Source: Adineta ricciae (lineage: Eukaryota; Rotifera; Eurotatoria; Adinetida; Adinetidae). From it: a stretch of 64,000 nt of DNA. Position 1 is the first letter of the stretch, and each line of letters begins with the position of its first letter. The notes under the pieces are model-generated. The model was not told the origin of the DNA. It was given only the letters and a program-made list of their open reading frames with translations, and made no database searches. Where the stretch lies: contig CAJNOJ010000074.1 in the NCBI GenBank assembly GCA_905250025.1, positions 310,001-374,000 on the forward strand. Direction: 5' to 3'. Below, one piece after another: positions 29,534 to 43,364 of the stretch. A program made the translations under genes and the position numbers.

Positions 29534-30484
29534 TTATTGGAGTTCGCGTGCCGGAGGATATTTGTCATCATAATTGATCATGCATTGTGGTAATTCATCC
29601 GTCAATAATCTTATGACTGCAGCACGATCTTTAATATTTAACAATCGTGCCAAGTTTATTTGCTTTAATTTTCTAAAAAAAAGTGAAGACTTGGAAAAAT
29701 CGGACGGAGTTTTACAAAATTTATCTACTTCATTCCAGCTAGATACGCCAAACCATTTTCACTAATTTGACCTAGATCAACCAATGTCATCGATTCGACG
29801 GTGTCTTTCGCTCTATTGCATCGAGCTAGACAGCCTAAATTCAAAAATCATGGAAATTGTACTTGGAAGATTCGAATTCGTCTGACGTACTATCACCGAC
29901 TTGATCGCATTTTTCCAAATGGATCGTTTTTAGATGCTGAAGTCCCTCTATGATAAAAAAGAAGGACATAACAAATGAGGAGTATTGAAAAGAAATGATA
30001 AATTGAAATCACCTAAATAAGCAAAACCTTCGGATGTAACAGATGCATTCACCGCGCGGATTTCTTCAACTCGAAATTGTCCAGGTATACTAGTTGGTAT
30101 TTGATTGGACTTCGATATGAATGAGCCCCAATTTTGAAAACGTATCGATCCACCACATCGCACTAACCATTCGGCGCAAGCCAAATCCGCACCAATTTCT
30201 TGTACACGTTTTCGATCGTATCTAAAATAGTGAGAGAAAAAAAACGAGTGCTATTCAGTAAAAACGAAGGCATTCTGTTGAAAAGCAAACAACTGAGTGT
30301 TTTTTTTCCTCAGGAAGTCAATACTCGTCATTGTGAAGAACGGCGTATTTACTTTCGATAATATTAAGAAATCAAACATACGTTACTTGTTTCGAATAAT
30401 ATTTATAGAATTCCAGAATTGACGATAAACGATTGAGGATGAGAAAGTATTAATTGCGGAACGATGAGTGAGAAGGAATGTCAT
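29534..30484 (-). CDS. DMAC2L: DMAC2L/ATP5S-like mitochondrial leucine-rich protein
   Basis: Exon 1 is 30387-30484, exon 2 starts at 30221, and further exons lie near 29890-29949, 29775-29835 and 29534-29650; about 200 aa. The N-terminus MTFLLTHRSAINTFSSS is basic and hydroxylated without acids, as in a mitochondrial presequence. Matching blocks to ATP5S/DMAC2L (coupling factor B) are QFWNSINIIRNKYDRKRVQE, AAEWLxRCG-like ACAEWLVRCGGSIRFQ, then LRR-like strands GLQHLKTIHLEKCDQVGD, SMTLVDLGQISENGLAYL and LKQINLARLLNIKD. Vertebrate relatives act in mitochondrial ATP synthase or complex I biology. The start codon is directly preceded by attgtag. Exon joins were chosen so that the LRR core aligns. 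Confidence 0.85.
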
Positions 30485-30955
30485 CTACAATAGTTTAAAC
30501 TAGAAGCGGGTTCAATACTTTCGTTAATTATATTTAAATATTTGATGCATACATTCACAGATCAATTGTGACAGAAGTGTTTTCAGTTCTCGCTACTTTC
30601 TTTCAGTGACACAAATAAATCCATAATCAAGGTCACCAGATGGCGAAGTTGATTGCAACAGATGTAAGTTAGAAATCAATTAATTCGTCACACTGATTAT
30701 TAGCACTTAGGATAACACTTGTATATTTCACTCCTCCGCAAGGCCTATTAACGATAATTTGTACCATTGATATATACAAATAAACTACTGATGAGATCGC
30801 ATCAATCAACATTGCTTCATTTCGAATCTCTTTGCAATTAGATAGAATTCGCGATTTCTATTTCTTCAAAACCAAAAGGATTCTCGTTTAATAACAAATT
30901 CTTGTTTTTTTTTCTTTGTTTATCTTAAAAACGAAACAACACACATCTCAATAAA
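30485..30955. other. Intergenic, DMAC2L-like promoter and KARS 3' UTR
   Basis: 471 bp. Contains a + strand micro-exon-like string at about 30640-30663 (cag|ATGGCGAAG...GAT|gtaagt) with no downstream partner; see rejected items. Otherwise AT-rich. Confidence 0.45.
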
Positions 30956-33717
<2,762 letters not shown>

Positions 33718-33950
33718 CTCTCTCTCTTTCGTTCCTTTTTCACGACAAGGAATGACGAAATCTATCTACAATAAAATAAGAACATCATATGTACAAGACA
33801 AACAGTGATAGAAGAAAAAAAAAGATGACAAGAGATCGCATTCACTTTATTTCATAAGAAAAGACAAGCTATTGCGCCAGTACCAGATACACATGGGGAG
33901 AATTTTTACTATTATTGAAATCATGAACAAAAGAATGTGCTTTTTGAGTT

Positions 33951-35692
33951 TCATTTCTTTTTATCTGATAAGCTTTCTTCAGATGAGGAAAGCGTTGGAT
34001 AGAGTGAACGCTTATTGCCATTAGGAGCAGGATTACCATTGGAATGGTTTACAGTGGAAAGACGAATGGATCGGCGAGTAACCTGAGATTCAGTTGCTTG
34101 GTCTGTTGAGTCCGAAGAATCGGTGACGGACAGTTCCATGGGTTCGGCTGCAGATTGATTTTGTATTGGAGCTGGAAGAGGAGCAGCTGGTGGCGATGGA
34201 CTTGATAAATTACCGTTAAAAACAGGTTTGCGTTTACGAGCACCATTGAGATAGTTACAATATGCACACCGAAATGCTACAAAACAATTGAAAATGGTAT
34301 AAATTATACTGAATGTGACAATGATTTACATAAATATTCGAATTCTTCGTCTAATGCCATGCCTATTGGAAAGAAAGAGAAAATAAAGTATTCGATACGT
34401 TGTACGTAGAAAAACTCAACAAACCATTGTGACTATTGCATGAGCTGCAAATCAATGCATAACTAAATTGTAATTTTATGTCGAGGCGATATTCATATGA
34501 ATGAGTGAGTTGAAAACATACCGTTTCGATGGTCCATCACCAACAATGGTATCAAGAATAGCACCCCAAAACGTGCGTTGTGGCGGTAGAATTGCTCGTG
34601 GTAATTTGCCAGGCGTAACACCAGCTAAATACAAATCGCATATCGTTGGTCAAATGCGGCAAGTGCCCATCTACCAGCTAAACGCGTTGACCCGCCACGT
34701 ACTGGTGTTTGGATCGGATGATTACCGTTTTCCTGTGATATTGATTTCGGTGGAGTAACTAAAAACTCATTAGATATGATTTTTGTCAGATTAAAATGAA
34801 ACGACTTTACTGGAAACAACAGGCTTTTCCAAGTTTGGTACGCCTGGTTTAATAGATACACGTGGACGTAGATCTAAAATGTATAAATACAATCGTTTAT
34901 TTAACTCTTCATGCCTGTGTACCTTTACTATTTCCATTGGCAATGGGAGATCGGATCTCAGGTGCGATGGTTTCACCATATTTTTCCAAAAGATTCTTGG
35001 CTACGGCATATGTTTCTTTATTTTTCACTTCCTCAATCTATATAACAGAGGAGAAACGTTCGCGAATATGTCCCCGATAATCATTTCTCACCAGTTCTTG
35101 CTTTCGCTCCTTGAATATTTCTAATTTGTCTTCTAGAAAAAACCAATGTAACCAGTTATCTCCATTGATGACCAGAAATATAGCATTGCTACCTTTTGCT
35201 TGAATAATCATTCGAAAGTACCATCGAATAATCCAATGAATACCGTAAAATCTATTGATACAAATCGAAAAACGACTTCGAAGTGTCACCAACATCCATA
35301 AATGACATACAAAATAGCCAATACAATCGAAAGGGTAAATGCATAGAATCGACTAACGAAGTCTCTTGAAAGAAATAGAGTGTAATAGGAGATATTCGTC
35401 ACCAAATAGATGAGGATGGCGTAGATAGCGAACCACTTCGTCCATTGCCGTTGAAGTAATCGTGATTGAATTAAACCTTGTTGGAGATTGCTTAATTCCT
35501 ATCATTGTACAATGGATTGATCATATTTCAATAATAAAAACCTTACACTATGCAAATCGTCGAGTTCTTCGCTGAGAGTTGTACGAAATTTCTGCAAGAA
35601 TACAATGTATGGTTGAGAGCGACGCGAAGGAACAGTTTCGTATTACATACAAAGATTCGAAACTTAAACAAACGATTGAAAAATGACGTCAT
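33951..35692 (-). CDS. LNPK: Lunapark, ER three-way-junction protein
   Basis: A minus-strand gene of roughly 8 exons starting MTSFFNRLFK at 35692 and ending SSSEESLSDKKK at 33951. After the short N-terminus comes a coiled coil (KFRTTLSEELDDLHSELSNL), two transmembrane segments (WFAIYAILIYLVTNISYYTL and FYAFTLSIVLAILYVIYG), a second charged helix (EIFKERKQELVRNDYRGHIRE), a Pro/Ser-rich linker and the lunapark zinc finger with CxxC pairs: YALICSSCNSHNGMAL and FEYLSFRCAYCNYLNGARK. Lunapark stabilises ER tubule junctions with atlastin/reticulons. The canonical N-terminal MG myristoylation site of vertebrate LNPK is absent (MTS instead). Exon limits are approximate inside the linker. It is divergent from the Tudor gene, about 325 bp away. 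Confidence 0.9.
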
Positions 35693-36017
35693 CGACGATG
35701 ATTGCACAGAAAATCAACTCTAGAAACAGAAAACCATCGATTTAATGAGGCTCCAGCTGTCGTTAATACTCCTACACATACACGACACAATCGAAGAAAG
35801 AAATAAAACACAACGTGTCTGCATGTGTAGTTCTCTACGTTTGTTAGATATTGTTGTTGTTGTTTTTTTTTCTAGTTCTCGGTGAATCATAGTGTTTGAT
35901 TGAGTGGACCAATCAGTTGCGTGATCATAAAAATTCCCTGTAAAGAAAGTTTTACGTACTACGCGCCTCCATTATGGTAACTCAAAAAGAATATTTTATC
36001 TAGCTTGACTATAGATT
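35693..36017. promoter_or_regulatory. Bidirectional promoter region, LNPK (-) / RRM-Tudor (+)
   Basis: 325 bp separate two divergent starts, so this stretch likely holds both promoters. A (GTT)n/T-run lies near 35850-35872. No TATA box in a convincing position. Confidence 0.45.
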
Positions 36018-38711
36018 ATGAGTGAACCTAGCAAGTAATCAATATGCGAAGATTTACCATGAAATTATCACGCTTTTCGTATTCGATTTTAGGCGTGGAT
36101 ATAGTATTATAGTAAGAAATCTACCGAATGGGTTTAATGAAGTAAAATCGATGTATTTTCCCAATGAACATAGATTTTCAATATTGTGTCTAGGAACAAT
36201 TGAATCAATTATTTTCACCATGTGGAAGAATCATTTCTACCAAAGTCCTACCACCAAAGCCTCTTTTTGAAGGTGAATGTGGGTAGGTCTTCGTGTGTAG
36301 CTCATCACTGAAATTTCTCTATGGAAATAATTTAGTTTTGTCAATTTTGCCGATGCTGAAAGTTGTCAACAAGCTGTTGAGCAACTGGATCGTTGTTCTA
36401 TGAATGGATTCATAATAGATGTGAGACATGCGATGGTAATTCGGTTCCTTTATGTAATCTCATTTATGAAGTTGATCTTGTAGCCTCGACCTGGAAATAA
36501 CACTTTTGATCGATCACCGAGCGGATAGTGAGTGAACATTTTGAAGAATCACGTCTGGACTTGCGTGTCTGAATGTTCTAGTCGTACGACGTCTGCAACA
36601 AATCCAAACTTCGATGACAGCAATGGCGTGTCGTCGCCTGGAACTGCTGCGCGATTTAACGCTTTCCGACCAGCCAATGAACATCCATCAAGTTCTACAC
36701 CATCCAAATCTATGTTCAGTAACAATTCACAATCAAATAGAAACGATGCCGAACGCGTATCGAACACACCAAAGCCAATACAAAATAGTAGCACACCTAT
36801 ACAACAATTACAAACTACCGCAACTAGTAAAAATTCATTCGAGAATGGTTTGGAAAAGAACGTTTGATAACTCGAATGAAATCGTTCACCAGTTAACTTT
36901 TGTTTAGGAACATCTATGACTTATCCGTTAGCGAATATTCAACAACATGAACCATTTGAGAAGGATAAGACTTACAGTGTCTATCTGTCGAACCTCGAAA
37001 TACCACACGTAGTATTTGCAGCGACATTGGATGATTATGTTAATGCAACATTACTGATCACACAAATGAATAAGCATGAACAAATAGTCAAAAATCCAGC
37101 AAACTCGCACAAAACCAAGTAAATCAAAGTTCGATAAATTTCGCTTTCTTAATGGAGGATAAACTAGATTACTCGTCGGACAAATCTGTGCAGCACAGTT
37201 TAAAGATGATTGGTATAGAGCTCGTGTCGTGGAAATTGCTGATACTCGTGTATGTGTTCAATACATTGATTGGCAAGTTGACTGTCTTGTGCTCTACAGA
37301 TCGAATATAATTTCTTTCGTATTGTAGGGGTAACATTGGTTGGTGTGATGCAATGCTTCAAATCCGTCCTCTACCCAATGACTATTACAAAGATCCAGTT
37401 CTATGTGCTAAATGTATCCTAGACGGCGTTCCATCAGTGGAAAAACTGTCCGAACAACAATCGAGTGCTATTCTCAAAATTCTTGGTAAACTATTACCGA
37501 TACCTATATACATGAGATAATGTTCATATTGATTTGTTTTTCTTAGTGCTTGATGTTAAACTTGAAATGACTGTGATACGTTTTGAAAATAACATTCCGT
37601 ATGTGCGATTGAATTTAGGCGAAAAGAATTTAAACAATGAAATTCGTGCTTTATTGAATGCATCGACGGTGGTCAAATCAGATCCAGTTATGCAATTCGA
37701 TACGTATCAGCCAGAAGTGGATCTCGCTGGCAGTCATTACGTTCAATTAACATCAGTCGATGCAGATCCTGAATGTTTTCATGTTTTACTAATGCGTGAT
37801 TGTTTACCAACAATTATGAATACATTGAAAGATTGGAATGCAAACAAACAGCCGCTGGTCGGCCAACCAAAATCAGATACTTTGGTCTGTGCACAGTACG
37901 ATGTGGATGATCTTTGGTATCGAGCATGGATTAGAAAAGTTACCAGTAAGAAAGTTTTCATTTGTGAATACTCAGCATATATGCAATGACGTTTTCTTCG
38001 ACAGATAATGGTGCTTATGTATATTTTGTGGACTTCGGTAATGAAGAACACGTCAGTAACGATCGTCTTAGTGAATGCCCGGATGTTTTGAAAAGTATTC
38101 CTTGGCAAAGTGTACAGGTCAAATTAGTGAATATCAACTTAACTGATAATGAACGTTACGCACTGTTAAGAGATTTCGAAACTGAACGACTGGAAATGAA
38201 AATTTCACAGAAAAATCAAAACATTTATCTGGTCGAATTGTTTAATAATGGAAAATCATTGAGTGATTACGTAGCAAATCTAAGAAAGCAACAACCACCG
38301 CTACCACAGACCGTAGTCGCGTCTAAAATTACAACAGAAAATACTTCACAAATATCACTGGAGAGTAAGTGATACTACTTCATTTCATTTCAAAACACCG
38401 TTGCTCGACGATTTCATTCAGATTCACGTCCAATTCTACAACCTATACAATCTACGCCTGACACATTGAAACAATTCAATGGTAATGCGACGCCTGTGGA
38501 TGTGATAAAACGGCCGCTGTTTAGTAGTAGTCCTGGCGCGACTAGCGGAAGAATACTATTACCTGCCACTGATCAAACTAATGGTGCAACTTCTAACGAA
38601 CTGCTATCAACGTTGATCAGCGAGCAACGTCGACAAAACCATTTACTTGAACAAGTGATTGCAGCGATCAATTCGACCAATGCCCTTCTAACACAATTAG
38701 TTCAACGTTGA
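36018..38711 (+). CDS. RRM plus double-Tudor protein, TDRD-like, probable germline RNP factor
   Basis: First exon MSEPSK (36018-), then an RRM assembled across three introns: RGYSIIVRNLPNGFNE (RNP2-like), EQLNQLFSPCGRIISTKVLP, CGFVNFADAESCQQAVEQLD (RNP1-like GFVNF), RCSMNGFIIDVRHA. A Ser/Asn/Pro-rich linker follows, then two extended Tudor modules: VGQICAAQFKDDWYRARVVE...VQYIDWGN, and VCAQYDVDDLWYRAWIRKVT...VYFVDFGNEEHVSNDRL, each with the D-WYRA and V-F/IDxGN signatures that make the aromatic cage for methyl-arginine. The tail ends in a helical segment (TLISEQRRQNHLLEQVIAAI). RRM+Tudor architecture resembles TDRD10, and Tudor proteins generally bind PIWI proteins in piRNA granules; the role here is inferred. 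About 680 aa. Confidence 0.85.
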
Positions 38712-38975
38712 AAAAATTTGCTAACGAAGATACAATCAGATACTTAACCGAGATGGTGCCAGTTTGTTCTTGTTTTTCAAATTTCACCCTCACATTTACG
38801 AATCATTCATTTTTAATTTTTTACTTCGACTGCAGAAAAGGTTTCATTACAATAAAAAGTTTATCTGAGATGCGATCGATGCGTCATCGACCGACTTCAA
38901 TACAATTGTATGTAGTTAAATTTTAGATCAAATTCTTTTCTGCCATTTCCTGTTATATCAACCAGAAGAATAGAT

Positions 38976-40045
38976 ATGACGGACAAAACCGATCAGATCA
39001 TTGTTGTCGGCCACCGCAATCCAGATACAGATGCAATTACAGCTGCACTGGTCTATGCTGATTTTCTTCGCCGTATGAATGTTAATGCTAAAGCGTATCG
39101 ACTTGGTGACCTTAATAACGAAACAAAATTTGTACTGCAAACAGCTGGCGTCGAACAACCAGACATGATACCTGATAATATTCCCGAAGGTACACAAGTA
39201 GCACTAGTCGACCATAATGAGAGTAAGTAGACATGTGCTCTTGGTTCAATGAGAAATCTGGCGTTCTCTATTTTTATCGTAGGTCAACAATCAATGAAAG
39301 ACTTGAAAAAAATGCGTGTTTCACATGTTGTCGATCATCATAAACTTGGTGATTTAACAACATCGGAACCAGTTTATCTACGGTTCGAACCAGTTGGCTG
39401 TACAGGAACGATTCTAACCAAAATATTTCGTGAAAATCATTTAGACATCGATCAGAAAACAGCGACGTTGTTACTTAGTGCTATTCTCAGCGATACGCTT
39501 CATTTTCGGTAGGCGATATAAATACGATGTAACGCAGCAGTCATGAAAATTCAATTTTCAGATCACCGACAACAACTGATGACGATAAGAAAGTGGTTGA
39601 ATATTTACATCCATTAGCTAAAATTGATGACATACAAGCGTATGCTGGTAAATTATTCGAGGCTAAAAGTGATTTAACCGGATTTTCAGCGAGTCAAATT
39701 CTTCTACTCGATTTCAAAACATTTCCATTTCAAAATGAACACTGGGCAGTCGGAACAGCTGAAACATGTAATACTGATAAAATTCTTGAACGAAAAGATG
39801 AATTTCTCAAAGTAATGATTGAAGAAAAGAAGAAACATAAGTTAAACGGCTTTCTTTTCTGTGTCGTGGATATTCTCAAAGAAAAGAACTTAACTCTGAT
39901 ACCTACTGAAGACGAAGACAAAGTAGTACGACAAGCATTCAAAGTTGACATCAAAGATGGTATTGCCGACCTTGGCTCTAACATCAGTCGGAAGAAACAA
40001 ATCGTTCCCACACTCGAAGCATACTTCAATGGCAAAAATAAATAA
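38976..40045 (+). CDS. Manganese-dependent (family II) inorganic pyrophosphatase
   Basis: Three exons (38976-39223, about 39283-39509, about 39562-40045), roughly 319 aa, matching the two-domain DHH/DHHA2 family II pyrophosphatases (PpaC). Metal-site motifs are complete: IIVVGHRNPDTDAITAAL, ALVDHNE, the DHH signature VSHVVDHHKLGD, and AILSDTLHF. The C-terminal substrate-binding signature SRKKQIVPTLEAYF is present. It hydrolyses pyrophosphate to phosphate. This family is mainly bacterial and archaeal; animals normally use the unrelated family I enzyme (PPA1/2). The two introns are typical of neighbouring host genes (50-60 bp), so the gene is nuclear and not bacterial contamination. Only 265 bp separate it from the Tudor gene upstream. 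Confidence 0.95.
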
Positions 40046-40157
40046 TCAATTTATCTTTATACTAGTGATAATCGAGCAATTCATATTTATATATTTTTTT
40101 ACTGCTAATAATAATAAAAAATAATCTCATTAGAATTTAATTAGATACTGTTCGTAG

Positions 40158-40436
40158 TTATACGTCAACATATCCCATACTATCCATCATTTGATGACCA
40201 TGTTCAGCATTTGGATCACGTGGACCGTTGTGCACACGATTCATCGCTTCCGAACGCATCATTGGACCGAATATCATGAAAATAACGCCACAAAAGCACA
40301 AAACAGACAGAATCAGAATCAGCATAATATTGGATGAACGACTTGATGACAACGACTCAAAATCCATCGTGTCATTCTTATTTGTAGTGACATTGATCGA
40401 ATTCAATGTTGTTAATGCTGTTGATAGTGTGTACAT
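40158..40436 (-). CDS. Small single-pass membrane protein, unknown
   Basis: A single ATG-initiated frame of 92 aa. A Ser/Thr/Asn-rich N-terminal half (MYTLSTALTTLNSINVTTNK, one NVT glycosylation sequon) leads to one strong transmembrane segment (IMLILILSVLCFCGVIFMIF) and a short C-terminal tail ending HQMMDSMGYVDV, a possible PDZ-type end. No known family. The gene is convergent with the pyrophosphatase, 112 bp away, and its ATG is in a normal context. It could be real, but length alone is weak support. Confidence 0.5.
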   Translation of the reverse strand: MYTLSTALTTLNSINVTTNKNDTMDFESLSSSRSSNIMLILILSVLCFCGVIFMIFGPMMRSEAMNRVHNGPRDPNAEHGHQMMDSMGYVDV

Positions 40437-41090
40437 GGAATGTCATAGTTTATGCCGATCGATTCATTCGATAGTTACTGTACTTCTCAACTGTGCGAGT
40501 CAATGTGGGTGCAATGCTTGTCAGAGAACTCTTCACTAGTATCTGTTTGGTCGAAAGATATACAAATGTATGCATATATAAATGGGCCAATGTTTGTTGA
40601 TGTGATTATCATTGATCAAGTAGAAGAAGAGCGGGGAAAGCAAAACAGAAATGACTCCGACAGGAACTGTGTTTTTGTGTGTGTCAGGCTCTCTCGCCTA
40701 TCAATGTTTCTTTTCTGTTTACTAAAGAAGTCAAGACAGATCTCATCTTTCATATGTATGCACATAATTCATCTGAATAATGGTAGTCGACGACTGTATG
40801 TTACTTGAAAGAGATAGAACATGTCTGGTGCCTCTAAGTATATCGTTAATGCAGGGTGAGGAGTTGGAAATTCAACATCCAGATTTATAGTAAAAGATGT
40901 ACAGGATTGATTGATTTTTTTTCTAGAGACAAATTCCATTTTCTGATAAGAAATACGGCGTTAAACAATGTTCTAGTTATTTCATCAGCTGACACAGGAA
41001 AAACACAGTCCATATTCCATATTTTACCAACGAAATTGGTTACCGTGTTGTATTCTCATCTCATCATCAGTGAGAAAAACTATTCTAACA
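40437..41090. other. Intergenic upstream of the amine oxidase gene
   Basis: 654 bp, divergent region between the small membrane protein and the amine oxidase. A + strand exon-like string (ATG TCT GGT ... GCAGG|gtgagg, about 40821-40856) lacks a downstream partner and is not called. A 3' splice-like catcatcag at 41062-41070 lies 20 nt before the amine oxidase ATG. Confidence 0.4.
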
Positions 41091-42413
41091 ATGTCAACGG
41101 AAAATTTGTACGATGTTGTTATTATTGGTTGTGGACCAGCTGGTATCGCTGCTGCATTAGAATTTCAAAAGTGTCAGTCTGTTCCACGTTTTATAATTGT
41201 TGAAGCTCGTGATCGTGTCGGTGGTCGCACGTACACCGATACAACTACATTTGTTGCTAATCAACCTATTGATTTAGGTGCACGATGGATTCATCATTAC
41301 CGTCCAGAAAATCCTCTTTTTGCTCATCATTCTCCTTCGGATCAAGATAAATTAGATTACACTTTCTTTCGTGGCGACAAAACTGCTTTCCTTGATGAGG
41401 ACGGCACAGTTATGTCCGAAGCAGTACTTACCGAAGCAGAAAAAATTGCTGGAAATTTATGCGCACTAATCAAACAGTACCCGTCGGATAAAGAAGATAT
41501 TTCGATATGGAATTGTATTGAAAATGAATACAAAAAGATTTCCGACGAACAACTGTGTCGTGTTGTTGATATGAATCTGGCCTACATCGAACTTTATGAA
41601 GCTTCAAATCTCGATCGACTCTCTACAAAAATGTATCTAAAAACCGACAATGATATCGAAACTTGTAACCTGACATTGCCAACTGGATTAGGCACTTTTA
41701 TCAAGCAGATTGCTGAACGAAATCATCTTCCTGTGCAATTAAATACTATTGTTACAGATATTCAAATTCCCAGTAATGCCGATGATCTAATACGAATAAC
41801 TACACAGGATCACCGTCAATACTTTAGTAAACATGTATTAATTACAGTTCCGCTTGGTTGTTTGAAAGCACAATCAATACGATTTACTCCATCTTTACCG
41901 GAATGGAAACAAAACGCTATTGATCAAATGGGTGTAGGTTTATTAGATAAAATTTTCCTTCAGTTTCCCACAACGTTTTGGGATGAAAAATTAGAAACAA
42001 TCAGTACTGCTTCTAATCGTTTTCGATTCTTTTTATGTCATCCACAAGATCATATCTTGGCTCTATTTGTTGTCGGTAAACTAGCGCACGAATTAGAACA
42101 GCAAACAGATACGCAAACTATTAAACAAATTATGGAATATATCCAAAGAATCTTTCCAGATGCACCACAACCAATTAAATGGGTAATAACTCGGTGGGGA
42201 TGCGATCCATTTGCTTTCGGGTCATATTCAAATCTCCCAATTGGTGCAACGACTGGAACAGTCGAAGCATTGTCGAGAGAGTGTTTCGATGGACGAATAC
42301 ATTGGGCAGGTGAATATACAAATTACGGGGGAACACTCGGATGTGTGGATAGCGCTTTTGAAAGTGGCCATCGGACAGCTAAACAGATTTATGATCATCT
42401 ATTTTCGAAATAA
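41091..42413 (+). CDS. Flavin-containing monoamine/polyamine oxidase, intronless
   Basis: A single uninterrupted frame of 440 aa starting MSTENLYDVVIIGCGPAGIA. The Rossmann dinucleotide motif (GCGPAGIAAALEFQKC), the downstream acidic residue (IIVEARDRVGGRTYTD with the GG doublet) and the C-terminal FAD motif (RIHWAGEYTNYGGTLGCVDS AFESGHRTA) are all intact. It belongs to the FAD amine oxidase superfamily (MAO, PAO, LSD1-like). The substrate cannot be told from sequence; the WGCDPFAFGSYSNLPIG block is shared by polyamine and monoamine oxidases. No signal peptide or C-terminal anchor is visible, so it is probably cytosolic. Its lack of introns contrasts with its neighbours and suggests retroposition or lateral acquisition. 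Confidence 0.93.
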   Translation: MSTENLYDVVIIGCGPAGIAAALEFQKCQSVPRFIIVEARDRVGGRTYTDTTTFVANQPIDLGARWIHHYRPENPLFAHHSPSDQDKLDYTFFRGDKTAFLDEDGTVMSEAVLTEAEKIAGNLCALIKQYPSDKEDISIWNCIENEYKKISDEQLCRVVDMNLAYIELYEASNLDRLSTKMYLKTDNDIETCNLTLPTGLGTFIKQIAERNHLPVQLNTIVTDIQIPSNADDLIRITTQDHRQYFSKHVLITVPLGCLKAQSIRFTPSLPEWKQNAIDQMGVGLLDKIFLQFPTTFWDEKLETISTASNRFRFFLCHPQDHILALFVVGKLAHELEQQTDTQTIKQIMEYIQRIFPDAPQPIKWVITRWGCDPFAFGSYSNLPIGATTGTVEALSRECFDGRIHWAGEYTNYGGTLGCVDSAFESGHRTAKQIYDHLFSK

Positions 42414-43364
42414 ATAATTAGTTCTGTGTTGATTTGAATAAATTTTTAGTAAACAGTAAATAGCGACAAAGAATCTAATTGAACGATAATGCGTCGTGTC
42501 TTAGGTATTTTGCTCTATTCTGATTGATAAATCACAGGTAGATGACAATAATGATCAAAAGGTAATGTATCTTTGAAATCGCCGGGGATGTGTATACTTG
42601 TCAATCTGTATAAATAGTATAATTTAAAATCAAGGAGGAAGTAGCGACTTGTTTTTAAACATATTTTATAATAATGTTTTGATCCGTAAAATGATAGTCG
42701 TAGGCCAATGAATCGTAACATAATATAAATTCGAAGGATATATCCAAAATGGGGTTTTTCACGAATGTGAGTATGAAAAATACTTCTATCAAATGTAAAA
42801 ATGGTATTTTTGTTTCAAGCTTTATATGATTAACAACATCTGGCTTTTTAATCGTTTATTCGAACAAGCCTGTCTTGATTACAAAAGTGATAAATATGTA
42901 GAAGTAAGCATAAAATAAACAGTATCACTTTAAAAAATGGAATTTAGATGAAGCACAGTACTTCTTATTGAACTCTCCGTATTAAGTTTTCGTAGTTTAT
43001 CCATTACAAGTACTAAACTGTGTTCTTTCCTTTTCCCCACAGTCTGTAGTGATTGTAAATGGAAAAACTAGGAAAAATTAATAAAAGAAAACAGTCGTTT
43101 ATAATTACATATAAATATGTTAAACCGAAAAATCGTTAAATTGCATACATTGAAAAATTTCCCTTAACATGAGTTACAAATGTATTATAATCCAAACGAA
43201 ACCACCCACCCACCCACCCTACCATTCGGAATAGGATACATAATGGCTCATGGTTTATTGATTCTACTGCTTGAATTTTCAAGTAAAAGAAATTCCACAT
43301 GTACTGTAGTCATTGATCTTGATTAATAAAATGAATATATTGGATTTTTTGGCGGTTGATCTTG
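42414..43364. other. Non-coding AT-rich DNA at the start of the gene-poor region
   Basis: 951 bp with no protein signal on either strand. Contains a (CCCA)n tract at about 43202-43218. Start of the repeat-rich half of the window. Confidence 0.5.
43202..43218 (+). repeat. (CCCA)n tract
   Basis: Four tandem CCCA units (acccacccacccaccc). Confidence 0.85.

Noticed and set aside
30640-30672. Micro-exon-like + strand string cag|ATGGCGAAGTTGATTGC...|gtaagt
   Set aside because: Good splice sites but no downstream exon that gives a plausible protein; joining to nearby acceptors yields immediate stops.
40821-40856. + strand exon-like ATGTCTGGTGCC...GCAGG|gtgagg
   Set aside because: No partner exon found before the amine oxidase; the oxidase frame starts with its own ATG and does not need it.
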